Shown: positions 1-5,845 of the stretch, piece by piece | How the letters are laid out: every line of letters starts with the position of its first letter | How positions within the stretch are numbered: the stretch's first letter is position 1 | From: Bacteroidota bacterium | GTDB taxonomy: Bacteria; Bacteroidota; Bacteroidia; NORP154 | Assembly (NCBI GenBank): GCA_002401055.1 | Contig: NVRZ01000184.1 | Span: 1-6,597 of the forward strand | DNA: 6,597 nt | Direction of reading: 5' to 3' | The notes under the pieces: model-generated | Database searches by the model: none | The model's input: only the letters and a program-made list of their open reading frames with translations | What the model was told of the DNA's origin: nothing | Position numbers and translations under genes: made by a program

Positions 1-1
1 T

Positions 2-145
2 AAAGTGGGGCGTACTCTACAACACTTGTTCTTTAATGAGCGATTGATTCAATATACACTCTCCGCATTAAGTCCTGTTCCCGCCCTAAGTAATTATTTA
101 ATTGGCCTAACACATGGTAAACCATTTGTTACTCAATTGCCTTAG
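2..145 (+). CDS. C-terminal end of an upstream gene, possibly an FAD-dependent oxidoreductase (5' truncated)
   Basis: The frame starting at base 2 is open for 47 codons to a TAG at 143-145, and the gene must start to the left of the window. The peptide reads like the tail of a real protein: a helical, hydrophobic stretch (VGRTLQHLFFNERLIQY), then a proline-flanked segment, and near the end LIGLTHGKPF. A terminal THGKPF-like motif resembles, from memory, the end of Bacteroidota FAD-dependent oxidoreductases of the geranylgeranyl-reductase type. That family match is weak and rests on a few residues. The stop lies 34 bases before mtaB and overlaps the proposed mtaB promoter, so the gene precedes mtaB on the same strand but need not share its transcript. 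It is too short to judge catalytic residues. I am moderately sure that it is coding and unsure of the product. Confidence 0.5.
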   Translation, partial: KVGRTLQHLFFNERLIQYTLSALSPVPALSNYLIGLTHGKPFVTQLP

Positions 146-172
146 CTGTCTGAGCAAGAATTGATACTTTTG
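142..172 (+). promoter_or_regulatory. Bacteroidota-type promoter for mtaB-lgt
   Basis: TACTTTTG at 165-172 matches the Bacteroidota -7 consensus TAnnTTTG at every fixed position. Exactly 19 bases upstream, TTAG (142-145) matches three of four bases of the -33 element TTTG. The -33 half overlaps the stop codon of the upstream gene. The -7 box ends only seven bases before the mtaB ATG, so transcription would begin at or within a few bases of the start codon. This predicts a leaderless or nearly leaderless mRNA. The motif match is seen directly; promoter activity is inferred. Confidence 0.55.
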
Positions 173-179
173 CAGCATT

Positions 180-1541
180 ATGCAAAAAGGAGCTACAGTA
201 GCCTATCACACACTCGGATGCAAACTAAATTTTGCTGAAACCTCTACGCTCGCTAGAGATTTGGACAAGGCAGGCTTTGATAAGGTTGAGTTCAATGACA
301 TGCCTGATGTATTTGTCATTAATACCTGCTCTGTAACGGAGAATGCAAATAGAAAATGCAGACAAGTCGTGAATCGTGCAAGACGGATTTCTCCAGATGC
401 AATTATCGCGGTAACCGGATGTTTTGCACAGCTTAAACCCGAAGAAATAGCCGACATACCAGGTGTGGACATGGTCCTGGGAGCCGCAGATAAGTTTAAG
501 CTTACAGAGCACCTCCTGAACTATAAAAAAAATGGTGCAGCCAAAATTTACTCATGCGAGATTGATCATGTAAATGAATTTATTCCTTCACATTCAAAAG
601 GAGATCGTACAAGGGCTTTTTTAAAGGCACAGGATGGCTGCGATTATTCCTGTTCATTTTGTACAATTCCATTGGCCAGAGGTTCGAGTAGAAGTGATAC
701 CATCAAAAATCTCGTAACGTCAGCACGACAATTGGGGTTGGATGGAATAAAGGAAATCGTTCTAACGGGAATTAATATTGGTGACTTTGGCAAGAACAAT
801 GGTTTTGATCATGCTGAACATTTCATTGATCTGATCAGAGAGCTGGACAGTGTGGATGACGTAGATAGATTCAGAATATCTTCTATCGAGCCAAATCTTC
901 TCAATGATGAGATTATCAAATTTGTGAGTGAGTCAAAGCGGTTTATGCCTCATTTTCATATTCCTCTGCAGTCAGGTAGCAACAGAATATTAAAATTGAT
1001 GAAACGTAGATACCTGAAGGAACTCTACGCTGACCGCGTTAAAAGGATCAAGCAGTTAATGCCACATTGTTGCATCGGAGTGGATGTAATTGTTGGCTTT
1101 CCAGGCGAAACGGAAGAAGATTTCATGGAGACCTATAACTTCGTTCGTGGTCTGGGAGTGTCTTACTTACACGTGTTTAGCTACTCCGAGCGAGCCAATA
1201 CGCTTGCCAGTGAAATGAACAAGGCAGTACCAAAGGCAGTAAGATTGGAGCGAAGTAAAATGCTTCAAGTATTATCGATCAAATTGAAGAGGGCATTTTA
1301 CAAAAACCATATAAATGAATCAATGAATGTGCTATTCGAAAGTGAGCAAAGTTCAGGAATGATTCACGGATTTTCTGAGAACTATATTAAAGTATCTACT
1401 CCTTTTGACCCTTTGCTCATCAATAAGGTTATGGAGGTCCATCCAACAAAATTTGATTCGGAGGGAAATTTATTTGATCAAAACAATATTGTGGCAGCTG
1501 AGTCAGTTTTAGAAACCGTTACCTTACCCATGCACAACTAA
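180..1541 (+). CDS. mtaB: tRNA t6A37 methylthiotransferase MtaB (radical SAM)
   Basis: This 453-residue cytoplasmic enzyme is predicted to add a methylthio group to C2 of N6-threonylcarbamoyladenosine at position 37 of ANN-decoding tRNAs, giving ms2t6A. Three parts are visible. The N-terminal methylthiotransferase domain has the three cysteines for the second iron-sulfur cluster at C14 (HTLGCKLNFAE), C50 (INTCSVTENA) and C81 (VTGCFAQ). The radical-SAM core has CxxxCxxC at C154, C158 and C161 (GCDYSCSFCTIP), followed by LTGINIGDFG, HFHIPLQSGS and GVDVIVGFPGETEEDF. The C-terminal part, from about residue 380, is TRAM-like and would bind tRNA. The HTLGCKLNFAE opening and the length fit MtaB better than MiaB or RimO. 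The ATG at 180 puts the first conserved motif at residue 10, as usual. There is no Shine-Dalgarno sequence upstream, and the promoter lies almost on the ATG. The stop overlaps the lgt start by one base. Confidence 0.95.
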   Translation: MQKGATVAYHTLGCKLNFAETSTLARDLDKAGFDKVEFNDMPDVFVINTCSVTENANRKCRQVVNRARRISPDAIIAVTGCFAQLKPEEIADIPGVDMVLGAADKFKLTEHLLNYKKNGAAKIYSCEIDHVNEFIPSHSKGDRTRAFLKAQDGCDYSCSFCTIPLARGSSRSDTIKNLVTSARQLGLDGIKEIVLTGINIGDFGKNNGFDHAEHFIDLIRELDSVDDVDRFRISSIEPNLLNDEIIKFVSESKRFMPHFHIPLQSGSNRILKLMKRRYLKELYADRVKRIKQLMPHCCIGVDVIVGFPGETEEDFMETYNFVRGLGVSYLHVFSYSERANTLASEMNKAVPKAVRLERSKMLQVLSIKLKRAFYKNHINESMNVLFESEQSSGMIHGFSENYIKVSTPFDPLLINKVMEVHPTKFDSEGNLFDQNNIVAAESVLETVTLPMHN

Positions 1542-2695
1542 TGTATCCAAGAATATCTGATTTACTTCTCGATTTATTTGGCATAGACCTGCCGCTTCCT
1601 ATTCAGAGCTTCGGGTTTTTTGTGGCTATTTCATTTCTGCTCGGCGGCTATGCGTTGGCTGAGGAGTTGAAAAGAAAGGAATCTGAGGGGCTCGTTCACT
1701 CGACAATTGACAAAGTGCTTAAAGGCGCGCCAGCTTCATTAATGGATCTTCTCTTATCTGGTATTATTGGTTTTCTTGTTGGATATAAATTGCTGTATGC
1801 ACTGCTTAGCTACTCTGATTTCGTGATTAATCCGCAGGACTACATTCTTTCATTTGAAGGCAGCCTGATCGGTGGAATAGCTGGTCTTGCGATTTCAGCA
1901 TTCCTGAAGTTTTATGACAAAAAGAGGGTTCAGCTTGAGACACCTGTTTACGAGGACATAGTAGTACATCCACATGAATTGATAGGGAATATTGTCATAA
2001 TAGCCGCTGTGGCCGGACTACTCGGCGCAAAGATTTTTCATAACCTGGAAAACATGGATGATTTTATTGATGATCCAATAGGGATGCTGGTATCCTTTAG
2101 CGGACTTACTTTTTATGGTGGAATGATTTGCGGTGCTGGAGCAGTTCTCTATTATATGAGAAAAAAGGGCGTTGGCGTATTGCATATGTTGGATGCAGGT
2201 GCACCAGGTTTAATTCTTGCCTATGGTGTGGGAAGAATTGGTTGTCAGGTAGCGGGTGACGGTGATTGGGGAATTCCCAATGACATGCCTCAGCCAGCAT
2301 GGTTATCTTTTATGCCAGAATGGGTTTGGGCCTATGACTATCCGAACAATGTATTGGGCATAGATCTTCAACGGGACTTTGCGATGAAGGGACTTAATAG
2401 CGAAACTGGGAAGGCCTTTCCTACGCCTTTATACGAAACCGCAATGGCTTTGACCATATTCGCAATCCTATGGGCAATTCGAAAAAGAATTACCATCCCT
2501 GGAATGATATTCTCTATATATCTGGTATTTAATGGAGTTGAAAGATTTTTTATTGAAAAAATCCGAATAAATACTGTCTATGAGATTTTTGGCAACAACA
2601 TTACCCAAGCAGAGATTATCTCTACATTTATGTTCCTACTTGGGGTAACGGGCATTATATACTTCGCCAAAAGGGGCGCGCCGACCAAGTCGTAA
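1541..2695 (+). CDS. lgt: Prolipoprotein diacylglyceryl transferase Lgt
   Basis: This inner-membrane enzyme transfers diacylglycerol from phosphatidylglycerol to the lipobox cysteine of prolipoproteins, the first step of lipoprotein maturation. The 384-residue protein has several hydrophobic segments (about residues 20-40, 70-90, 105-122, 146-163, 188-205, 218-232, 302-313, 320-331 and 355-375). The Lgt signature is at 231-244 (GRIGCQVAGDGDWG), with R231-area residues as in the family. PLYE is at 296-299 and the C-terminal NGVERFFIEKIRIN at 331-344 carries the conserved Arg, Glu and Arg. The position of the E. coli HGG motif (His103) reads YGG here (FYGG, 191-194), which I recall as common in Bacteroidota. 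It is longer than the E. coli protein (about 290 residues), mainly through insertions around 45-65, 125-145 and 245-290. The ATG overlaps the mtaB stop as TAATG with no Shine-Dalgarno sequence, which suggests translational coupling. The pairing with mtaB has no obvious functional logic. Confidence 0.95.
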   Translation: MYPRISDLLLDLFGIDLPLPIQSFGFFVAISFLLGGYALAEELKRKESEGLVHSTIDKVLKGAPASLMDLLLSGIIGFLVGYKLLYALLSYSDFVINPQDYILSFEGSLIGGIAGLAISAFLKFYDKKRVQLETPVYEDIVVHPHELIGNIVIIAAVAGLLGAKIFHNLENMDDFIDDPIGMLVSFSGLTFYGGMICGAGAVLYYMRKKGVGVLHMLDAGAPGLILAYGVGRIGCQVAGDGDWGIPNDMPQPAWLSFMPEWVWAYDYPNNVLGIDLQRDFAMKGLNSETGKAFPTPLYETAMALTIFAILWAIRKRITIPGMIFSIYLVFNGVERFFIEKIRINTVYEIFGNNITQAEIISTFMFLLGVTGIIYFAKRGAPTKS

Positions 2696-2722
2696 GCAAG
2701 AGCCTTCCAATTCATTGTTCAC

Positions 2723-2810
2723 AGGCTTGATCCGCGAAGACAACTATGGGTTTTGAGTGCTAACCCTTGTTTATTGATGTCATGCCGGACTTGATCCGGC
2801 ATCTTTTGAA
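2723..2810 (+). repeat. Hairpin doublet A (partial P1 plus intact P2)
   Basis: The right arm of P1 with its tail (TCCGCGAAGAC, 2731-2741) is present, but the left arm is lost. The loop before it reads CTTGA, not TCAAG, so this half looks rearranged. After 38 bases comes an intact P2: GTC at 2779-2781 region, arms ATGCCGGA (2782-2789) and TCCGGCAT (2795-2802), loop CTTGA. P2 is followed by TCTTTTGAA (2802-2810), which recurs after the P2 of doublet B, so the repeat unit extends a few bases past the hairpin. Confidence 0.75.
2782..2807 (+). terminator. lgt: Possible weak terminator downstream of lgt
   Basis: The P2 hairpin of doublet A (8-bp stem, 5-base loop) is the first perfect stem-loop after the lgt stop, 86 bases downstream, and is followed on the plus strand by CTTTT. 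The U-run is short and the hairpin belongs to a dispersed repeat family, so a terminator role would be secondary. The stem is seen directly; the function is a guess. Confidence 0.3.
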
Positions 2811-2874
2811 TTTCTTGATTATCTGAATCTGAGAATTGGATTTGGGTTTATCTTCTATAAGTTTGCCTTAAATG

Positions 2875-2962
2875 CCTGCTTGCCGTAGGCAAGTTCGCGG
2901 ATCAAGTCCGCGAAGACATCGTTCATTGGTGTCATGCCGGACTATTCCCGGCTTCTTTTGAA
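2875..2962 (+). repeat. Hairpin doublet B (P3, intact P1, degenerate P2)
   Basis: A P3 module (2875-2893, stem CTTGCC/GGCAAG around GTA) directly abuts an intact P1: TTCGCGGA (2894-2901), loop TCAAG, TCCGCGAA (2907-2914), tail GAC (2915-2917). After only 13 bases P2 begins with GTC (2931-2933). Its right side has decayed to CCCGGCTT, leaving a 5-bp stem GCCGG (2936-2940) with CCGGC (2948-2952). TCTTTTGAA follows (2954-2962), as in doublet A. The spacer is shorter than the 37-38 bases of the other doublets, so it has suffered a deletion or arose independently. Confidence 0.75.
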
Positions 2963-3015
2963 CACTAATATTTAATCGAACCTTTGAATTAGGCTTAAGT
3001 GGTTATTTTTAAGAG

Positions 3016-3138
3016 CCTGCCTGACAGCAGTCAAATTCGCGGATCAAGCCTGCCTACGGCAGCCAAGTCCGTGAAGACAGCTACCGGCTTGCGCACTATT
3101 TCTTGCTCCTACGTGTCATGCCGGACTTGATCCGGCAT
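3016..3138 (+). repeat. Hairpin doublet C (left flank of the GIY-YIG gene)
   Basis: A decayed P3 (3016-3034) precedes P1. The P1 arms TTCGCGGA (3036-3043) and TCCGTGAA (3068-3075; T for C gives a G-T pair) are held apart by the loop TCAAG plus an inserted P3 (3049-3067). The tail GAC is at 3076-3078. After 37 bases comes an intact P2 (GTC at 3115-3117, arms 3118-3125 and 3131-3138). Bases 3036-3126 align without gaps to 3468-3558 in doublet D, with seven differences in 91. The P2 also holds the 3' end of the GIY-YIG gene on the other strand. Confidence 0.85.
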
Positions 3139-3430
3139 CATGCAGATCCCAACCCTTGCTCAAATCCTCCCAAGGTGGATTGAATTTACTAATCAATTCC
3201 TCTTTCCACTTTCTTCGCCATTTCTTGATCTTTTTCTCCGCTTCAATTGCCTTTTTTATGTCATTGTATTTTTCAAACCATACCAAGTTTGTGATATTAT
3301 ATCTTGCACTAAATCCTTCATTTATTTTAGCCTTATGCTCTCTAACTCGCCGCTCTAAATCGTTAGTAACTCCCGTGTACAAAGTCGTTTTAGTAAAGTT
3401 GGTTAAAATGTATACGTAGTATGTGTTCAT
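3116..3430 (-). CDS. Small stand-alone GIY-YIG nuclease (YhbQ/UvrC-N-like)
   Basis: The gene encodes a 104-residue single-domain GIY-YIG protein, predicted to cut DNA; the physiological target of such small family members is generally unknown. The GIY equivalent is V6-Y7-I8 (YYVYILTN) and the YIG equivalent is Y18-T19-G20 (LYTGVTNDL). DLERRVREH (24-32) supplies the conserved Arg and His. EAEKKIKKW (63-71) supplies the likely metal-binding Glu, E65, and Trp. The family normally ends shortly after the NPxWxDL motif seen at 84-90. Here a tail follows in which the last seven residues (DAGSSPA) and the TGA stop come from the P2 palindrome of doublet C. A TTG at 3445 could extend the protein by five residues, but the ATG at 3430 starts right at the conserved MNTYYVYIL and is preferred. 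No clear promoter or ribosome-binding site is seen. It lies between two direct repeats and is convergent with lgt. The motifs look intact. Confidence 0.88.
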   Translation of the reverse strand: MNTYYVYILTNFTKTTLYTGVTNDLERRVREHKAKINEGFSARYNITNLVWFEKYNDIKKAIEAEKKIKKWRRKWKEELISKFNPPWEDLSKGWDLHDAGSSPA

Positions 3431-3467
3431 TGAACGAATCTTCAATTTCTGAGTATGTCCATGGAAG

Positions 3468-3593
3468 TTCGCGGATCAAGCCTGCCTGCCGCAGGCAAGT
3501 CCGCGAAGACAGCTACCGGCTTATGCACTATTTCTTGCTCCTACATGTCATGCCGGACCATTCCCGGTCCTTGAGCCGGGATCTTCCCGGCAT
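3468..3593 (+). repeat. Hairpin doublet D (right flank of the GIY-YIG gene)
   Basis: P1 arms TTCGCGGA (3468-3475) and TCCGCGAA (3500-3507) pair perfectly and enclose TCAAG plus an intact P3 (3481-3499, stem GCCTGC/GCAGGC). The tail GAC is at 3508-3510. After 37 bases P2 starts with GTC (3547-3549). Its outer arms ATGCCGG (3550-3556) and CCGGCAT (3587-3593) are separated by 30 bases that themselves fold (CCCGG 3563-3567 with CCGGG 3576-3580, or GGACC 3555-3559 with GGTCC 3566-3570). P2 here has therefore been expanded by internal duplication of hairpin arms. The 60 bases from here to the end of the next gene hold nothing recognisable. Confidence 0.85.
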
Positions 3594-3653
3594 CTTGTAA
3601 ATACCAGGTGCGAGGCGTGATCATCCAGCGATATCACAAATCTGTAATTACTA

Positions 3654-5765
3654 TCAGTTTCCCATTTTCATTCCCAGATTATAAAATAGGAATGACAGAA
3701 TATCCGCGCCTTCTTCTATGCGCTTTGAAGTGGGTTTCCCAGCTCCATGACCAGCCATGGTCTCAATCCTGGCCAATACTGGGTTAGGGCCCACATGGTG
3801 CTCTTGTAAAGTTGCAATGAATTTAAACGAATGTGCAGGCACAACACGGTCATCGTGGTCCGCAGTTGTTACCAAGGTTGCTGGATAGGCTACACCGGGT
3901 TTGATATTGTGTACTGGAGAATATCCATACAGATACTTGAACTCCTCTTCGTTTTCACTCGATCCGTAATCACCTGTCCATGCCCAGCCAATGGTGAACT
4001 TGTGAAACCTTAGCATATCCATTACACCAACAGCGGGCAGTGCCACTTTATATAAATCGGGTCGCTGTGTCATGCAAGCACCCACAAGCAATCCACCATT
4101 TGAACGGCCCGATATTGCCAATTTCTCTGATGAAGTGTATTTGTTTTCAATAAGATATTCAGCAGCGGCGATAAAATCATCAAATACATTTTGTTTGTTG
4201 AGTTTGGTTCCTGCTTTGTGCCACTCCTCGCCATACTCACCTCCGCCTCGAATATTCGCCACCGCATAAATCCCACCGCTTTCCATGAATATTACGTTAC
4301 TAAGGCTAAACCTGGGGGTAATACTTATGTCAAAGCCGCCATAGCCATATAATAATGTTGGATTGCTTCCATCCATAACAATATTCCTTTTGTGTACCAG
4401 GAACATGGGAATAGGCGTTCCATCTTTACTCTTATAGAAGATTTGCTTGGTAACATAGCTTGAGAGATCAAACTTTGTTTCAGGATTTCGAACCTTAATC
4501 GATATATTTTTCTTCGTCTTGTATTTATAGACTACCGGAGGCGACGTAAATGTAGAGTACGAATAAAATGCCAAGGTATCTTCCTTTTTAGATTTTAGTC
4601 CTGACATGGTTCCTATATTGGGTAGAGCGAGTTCATGCAGCAACTTTCCGTCTAATGTATGCACATAAGCTCTACTACTTGCATCTTTTAAATAACGCAC
4701 TACAAGCGTTCCCCCCGCAAGGTTTACGCCCTTTAGCGGCTCCTCCTTCTCAGGAATAACCACAGTCCAGTTGGAGTCTGCCGGATTAAGAGGGTCTATG
4801 AGTACCAACCTGAATTTGGGTGCTCCATTATTCGTCATCATAAGCAGCTTATGCTCATAATTGTCGATCACGCTATGTTCATGGTCAAATCCATTTATGA
4901 TTTGCTTAATTTCTGAACTGTCCAAAGATAAATCCTGATAATATACTCCTGAACCACTTGTGGATTCAGATTCATAAATTATCAAGAACCGCTCGTCTCT
5001 CGTAACCATTGCATAATAGTTCCTAAGTGGCTGATCAGGATTACTGAATGTCAATATGTCTTCCGATTGTGGTGTTCCAAGCTTGTGATAATAGACCTTA
5101 TGAAATTCGTTTTTGGATGATAGTTCTGCTCCTTTTGCAGGTTCATCGTACCGACTGTAATAAAAGCCATCTCCTTTCCACGAAGCCCCCGAAAATTTAA
5201 CCCACTTGATGTGATCCATCATTTTATCTCCGGTGGCAACATCGAGCACGTAAAACTCATTCCAGTCAGATCCACCCCTTGAGATGCCATAAACAGCGTA
5301 TTTACTATCATTTGAGATACTGAAATTGGTTAAAGCAACCGTGCCATCGTCTGATAATTTATTAGGATCGAGAAATACTTTAGGAGCTCCGTACAATCCC
5401 TTTTGCCGATAGAGAACATACTGATTTTGAATGCCGTCATTTTTGTAGAAATAATAGTATTCGCCCTCATGAAAGGGAGCTGAGTATTTTGGATAATTCC
5501 AGATGGAGGCCAGGCGTTTATTTATTTTACCTCGGTATGGAATGCTCTCCAGATATTTTTGCGTGACTAGATTCTCTTCCTTCACCCAGTTTGCGGTTTC
5601 GATGGCTGTGTCATTTTCCATCCATCGATATGGGTCTGCTACCTGTGTGCCGAAGTAATCATCTACTTGATTGCCCTTATTCGACTTAGGATATACCAAC
5701 TCTTGCGCGTAAGTAAAACCGGTAACAAGCAATAATGCCAATGCGGCCAATACTCTTCTCTTCAT
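3654..5765 (-). CDS. Secreted prolyl oligopeptidase, peptidase family S9A
   Basis: This 703-residue serine peptidase is predicted to cleave short peptides after proline. Residues 1-20 form a Sec signal peptide: KRR, a hydrophobic core ALALLLVTGF, and a likely cut after TYA before Q21. It has no lipobox and no type IX C-terminal sorting domain, so the periplasm is the likely location. DPYRWME (44-50) is the conserved N-terminal motif. A seven-bladed beta-propeller covers about 80-430, and the alpha/beta-hydrolase domain follows (YGYGGF 473-478, NIRGGGEYG 504-512). The catalytic triad is S555 (GRSNGG), D638 (ADHDDRVVP) and H673 (AGHGAGKP). WAWTGDYG (594-601) matches the proline-pocket region. 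Length and all motifs are normal for the family, and it appears intact. The ATG at 5765 is supported by the signal peptide directly behind it. An AGAAG-like stretch (about 14 bases upstream) is too distant to be a convincing Shine-Dalgarno sequence. The gene ends 60 bases from the palindrome island and is convergent with lgt. Confidence 0.95.
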   Translation of the reverse strand: MKRRVLAALALLLVTGFTYAQELVYPKSNKGNQVDDYFGTQVADPYRWMENDTAIETANWVKEENLVTQKYLESIPYRGKINKRLASIWNYPKYSAPFHEGEYYYFYKNDGIQNQYVLYRQKGLYGAPKVFLDPNKLSDDGTVALTNFSISNDSKYAVYGISRGGSDWNEFYVLDVATGDKMMDHIKWVKFSGASWKGDGFYYSRYDEPAKGAELSSKNEFHKVYYHKLGTPQSEDILTFSNPDQPLRNYYAMVTRDERFLIIYESESTSGSGVYYQDLSLDSSEIKQIINGFDHEHSVIDNYEHKLLMMTNNGAPKFRLVLIDPLNPADSNWTVVIPEKEEPLKGVNLAGGTLVVRYLKDASSRAYVHTLDGKLLHELALPNIGTMSGLKSKKEDTLAFYSYSTFTSPPVVYKYKTKKNISIKVRNPETKFDLSSYVTKQIFYKSKDGTPIPMFLVHKRNIVMDGSNPTLLYGYGGFDISITPRFSLSNVIFMESGGIYAVANIRGGGEYGEEWHKAGTKLNKQNVFDDFIAAAEYLIENKYTSSEKLAISGRSNGGLLVGACMTQRPDLYKVALPAVGVMDMLRFHKFTIGWAWTGDYGSSENEEEFKYLYGYSPVHNIKPGVAYPATLVTTADHDDRVVPAHSFKFIATLQEHHVGPNPVLARIETMAGHGAGKPTSKRIEEGADILSFLFYNLGMKMGN

Positions 5766-5845
5766 AACAAATGATCTTCTTTAATAGATTACTAATTATT
5801 TTTTTGTGGGAGCTAAAGGTATGTAAAAATGCTATTTCCATCCCT

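Larger units (their letters stand above)
3036..3593 (-). mobile_element. Candidate mobile unit: GIY-YIG gene between direct hairpin doublets
   Basis: Two 91-base direct repeats (3036-3126 and 3468-3558; 84 of 91 identical, no gaps, spaced 432 bases apart) bracket a complete GIY-YIG gene with only about 38 bases to spare on its 5' side and an overlap on its 3' side. This is the form expected of a nuclease gene carried by or captured between repeat copies. No inverted terminal repeats, target duplication around the whole unit, or transposase is visible. It may therefore be a tandem duplication of the doublet with the gene inside and not a discrete transposon. The repeats are seen directly; mobility is inferred. 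Confidence 0.4.
2696..3653. repeat. Palindrome island with four hairpin doublets and one GIY-YIG gene
   Basis: This stretch lies between the convergent genes lgt and prolyl oligopeptidase. It contains four doublets of a 21-base palindrome family, several copies of a third palindromic module, and the GIY-YIG gene. The bases between the doublets (about 2808-2874, 2961-3014 and 3595-3653) are AT-rich, and I see no gene or RNA in them. The palindromes are markedly GC-rich compared with their surroundings. Each doublet is listed separately. In these entries P1 is the hairpin with arms TTCGCGGA/TCCGCGAA followed by GAC; P2 is the one beginning GTC, with arms ATGCCGGA/TCCGGCAT; P3 is the cctgcc/ggcaag module. 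Confidence 0.85.

Noticed and set aside
33..125. Minus-strand frame of 30 codons near the left edge
   Set aside because: The plus-strand frame over the same bases is open from the edge and looks like a protein C-terminus, which is the better explanation.
206..512. Minus-strand open frames within mtaB
   Set aside because: They are shadows of a well-supported gene on the other strand and have no recognisable domains.
1724..2682. Two GGCGCGCC octamers in lgt (1724-1731 and 2675-2682)
   Set aside because: They are rare in AT-rich DNA, but they lie in coding sequence with no shared flanks, so chance or codon constraint is enough.
3140..3419. Two plus-strand open frames (about 72 and 87 codons) across the GIY-YIG gene
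   Set aside because: They are antisense to a gene with clear family motifs, have phenylalanine/leucine-rich compositions typical of the reverse of lysine-rich coding DNA, and match no family.
3431..3445. TTG start for the GIY-YIG protein, five codons upstream
   Set aside because: The ATG at 3430 begins directly at the conserved MNTYYVYIL opening, and the added residues carry no conservation I recognise.
2723..3593. CRISPR array
   Set aside because: The repeats are palindromic doublets at irregular intervals, the spacers between P1 and P2 are partly conserved, and no cas gene is visible.
5814..5821. TACCTTTA on the minus strand as a -7 box for the prolyl oligopeptidase gene
   Set aside because: It lacks the final G of TAnnTTTG, has no TTTG-like -33 element at the usual distance, and lies about 50 bases from the start codon.
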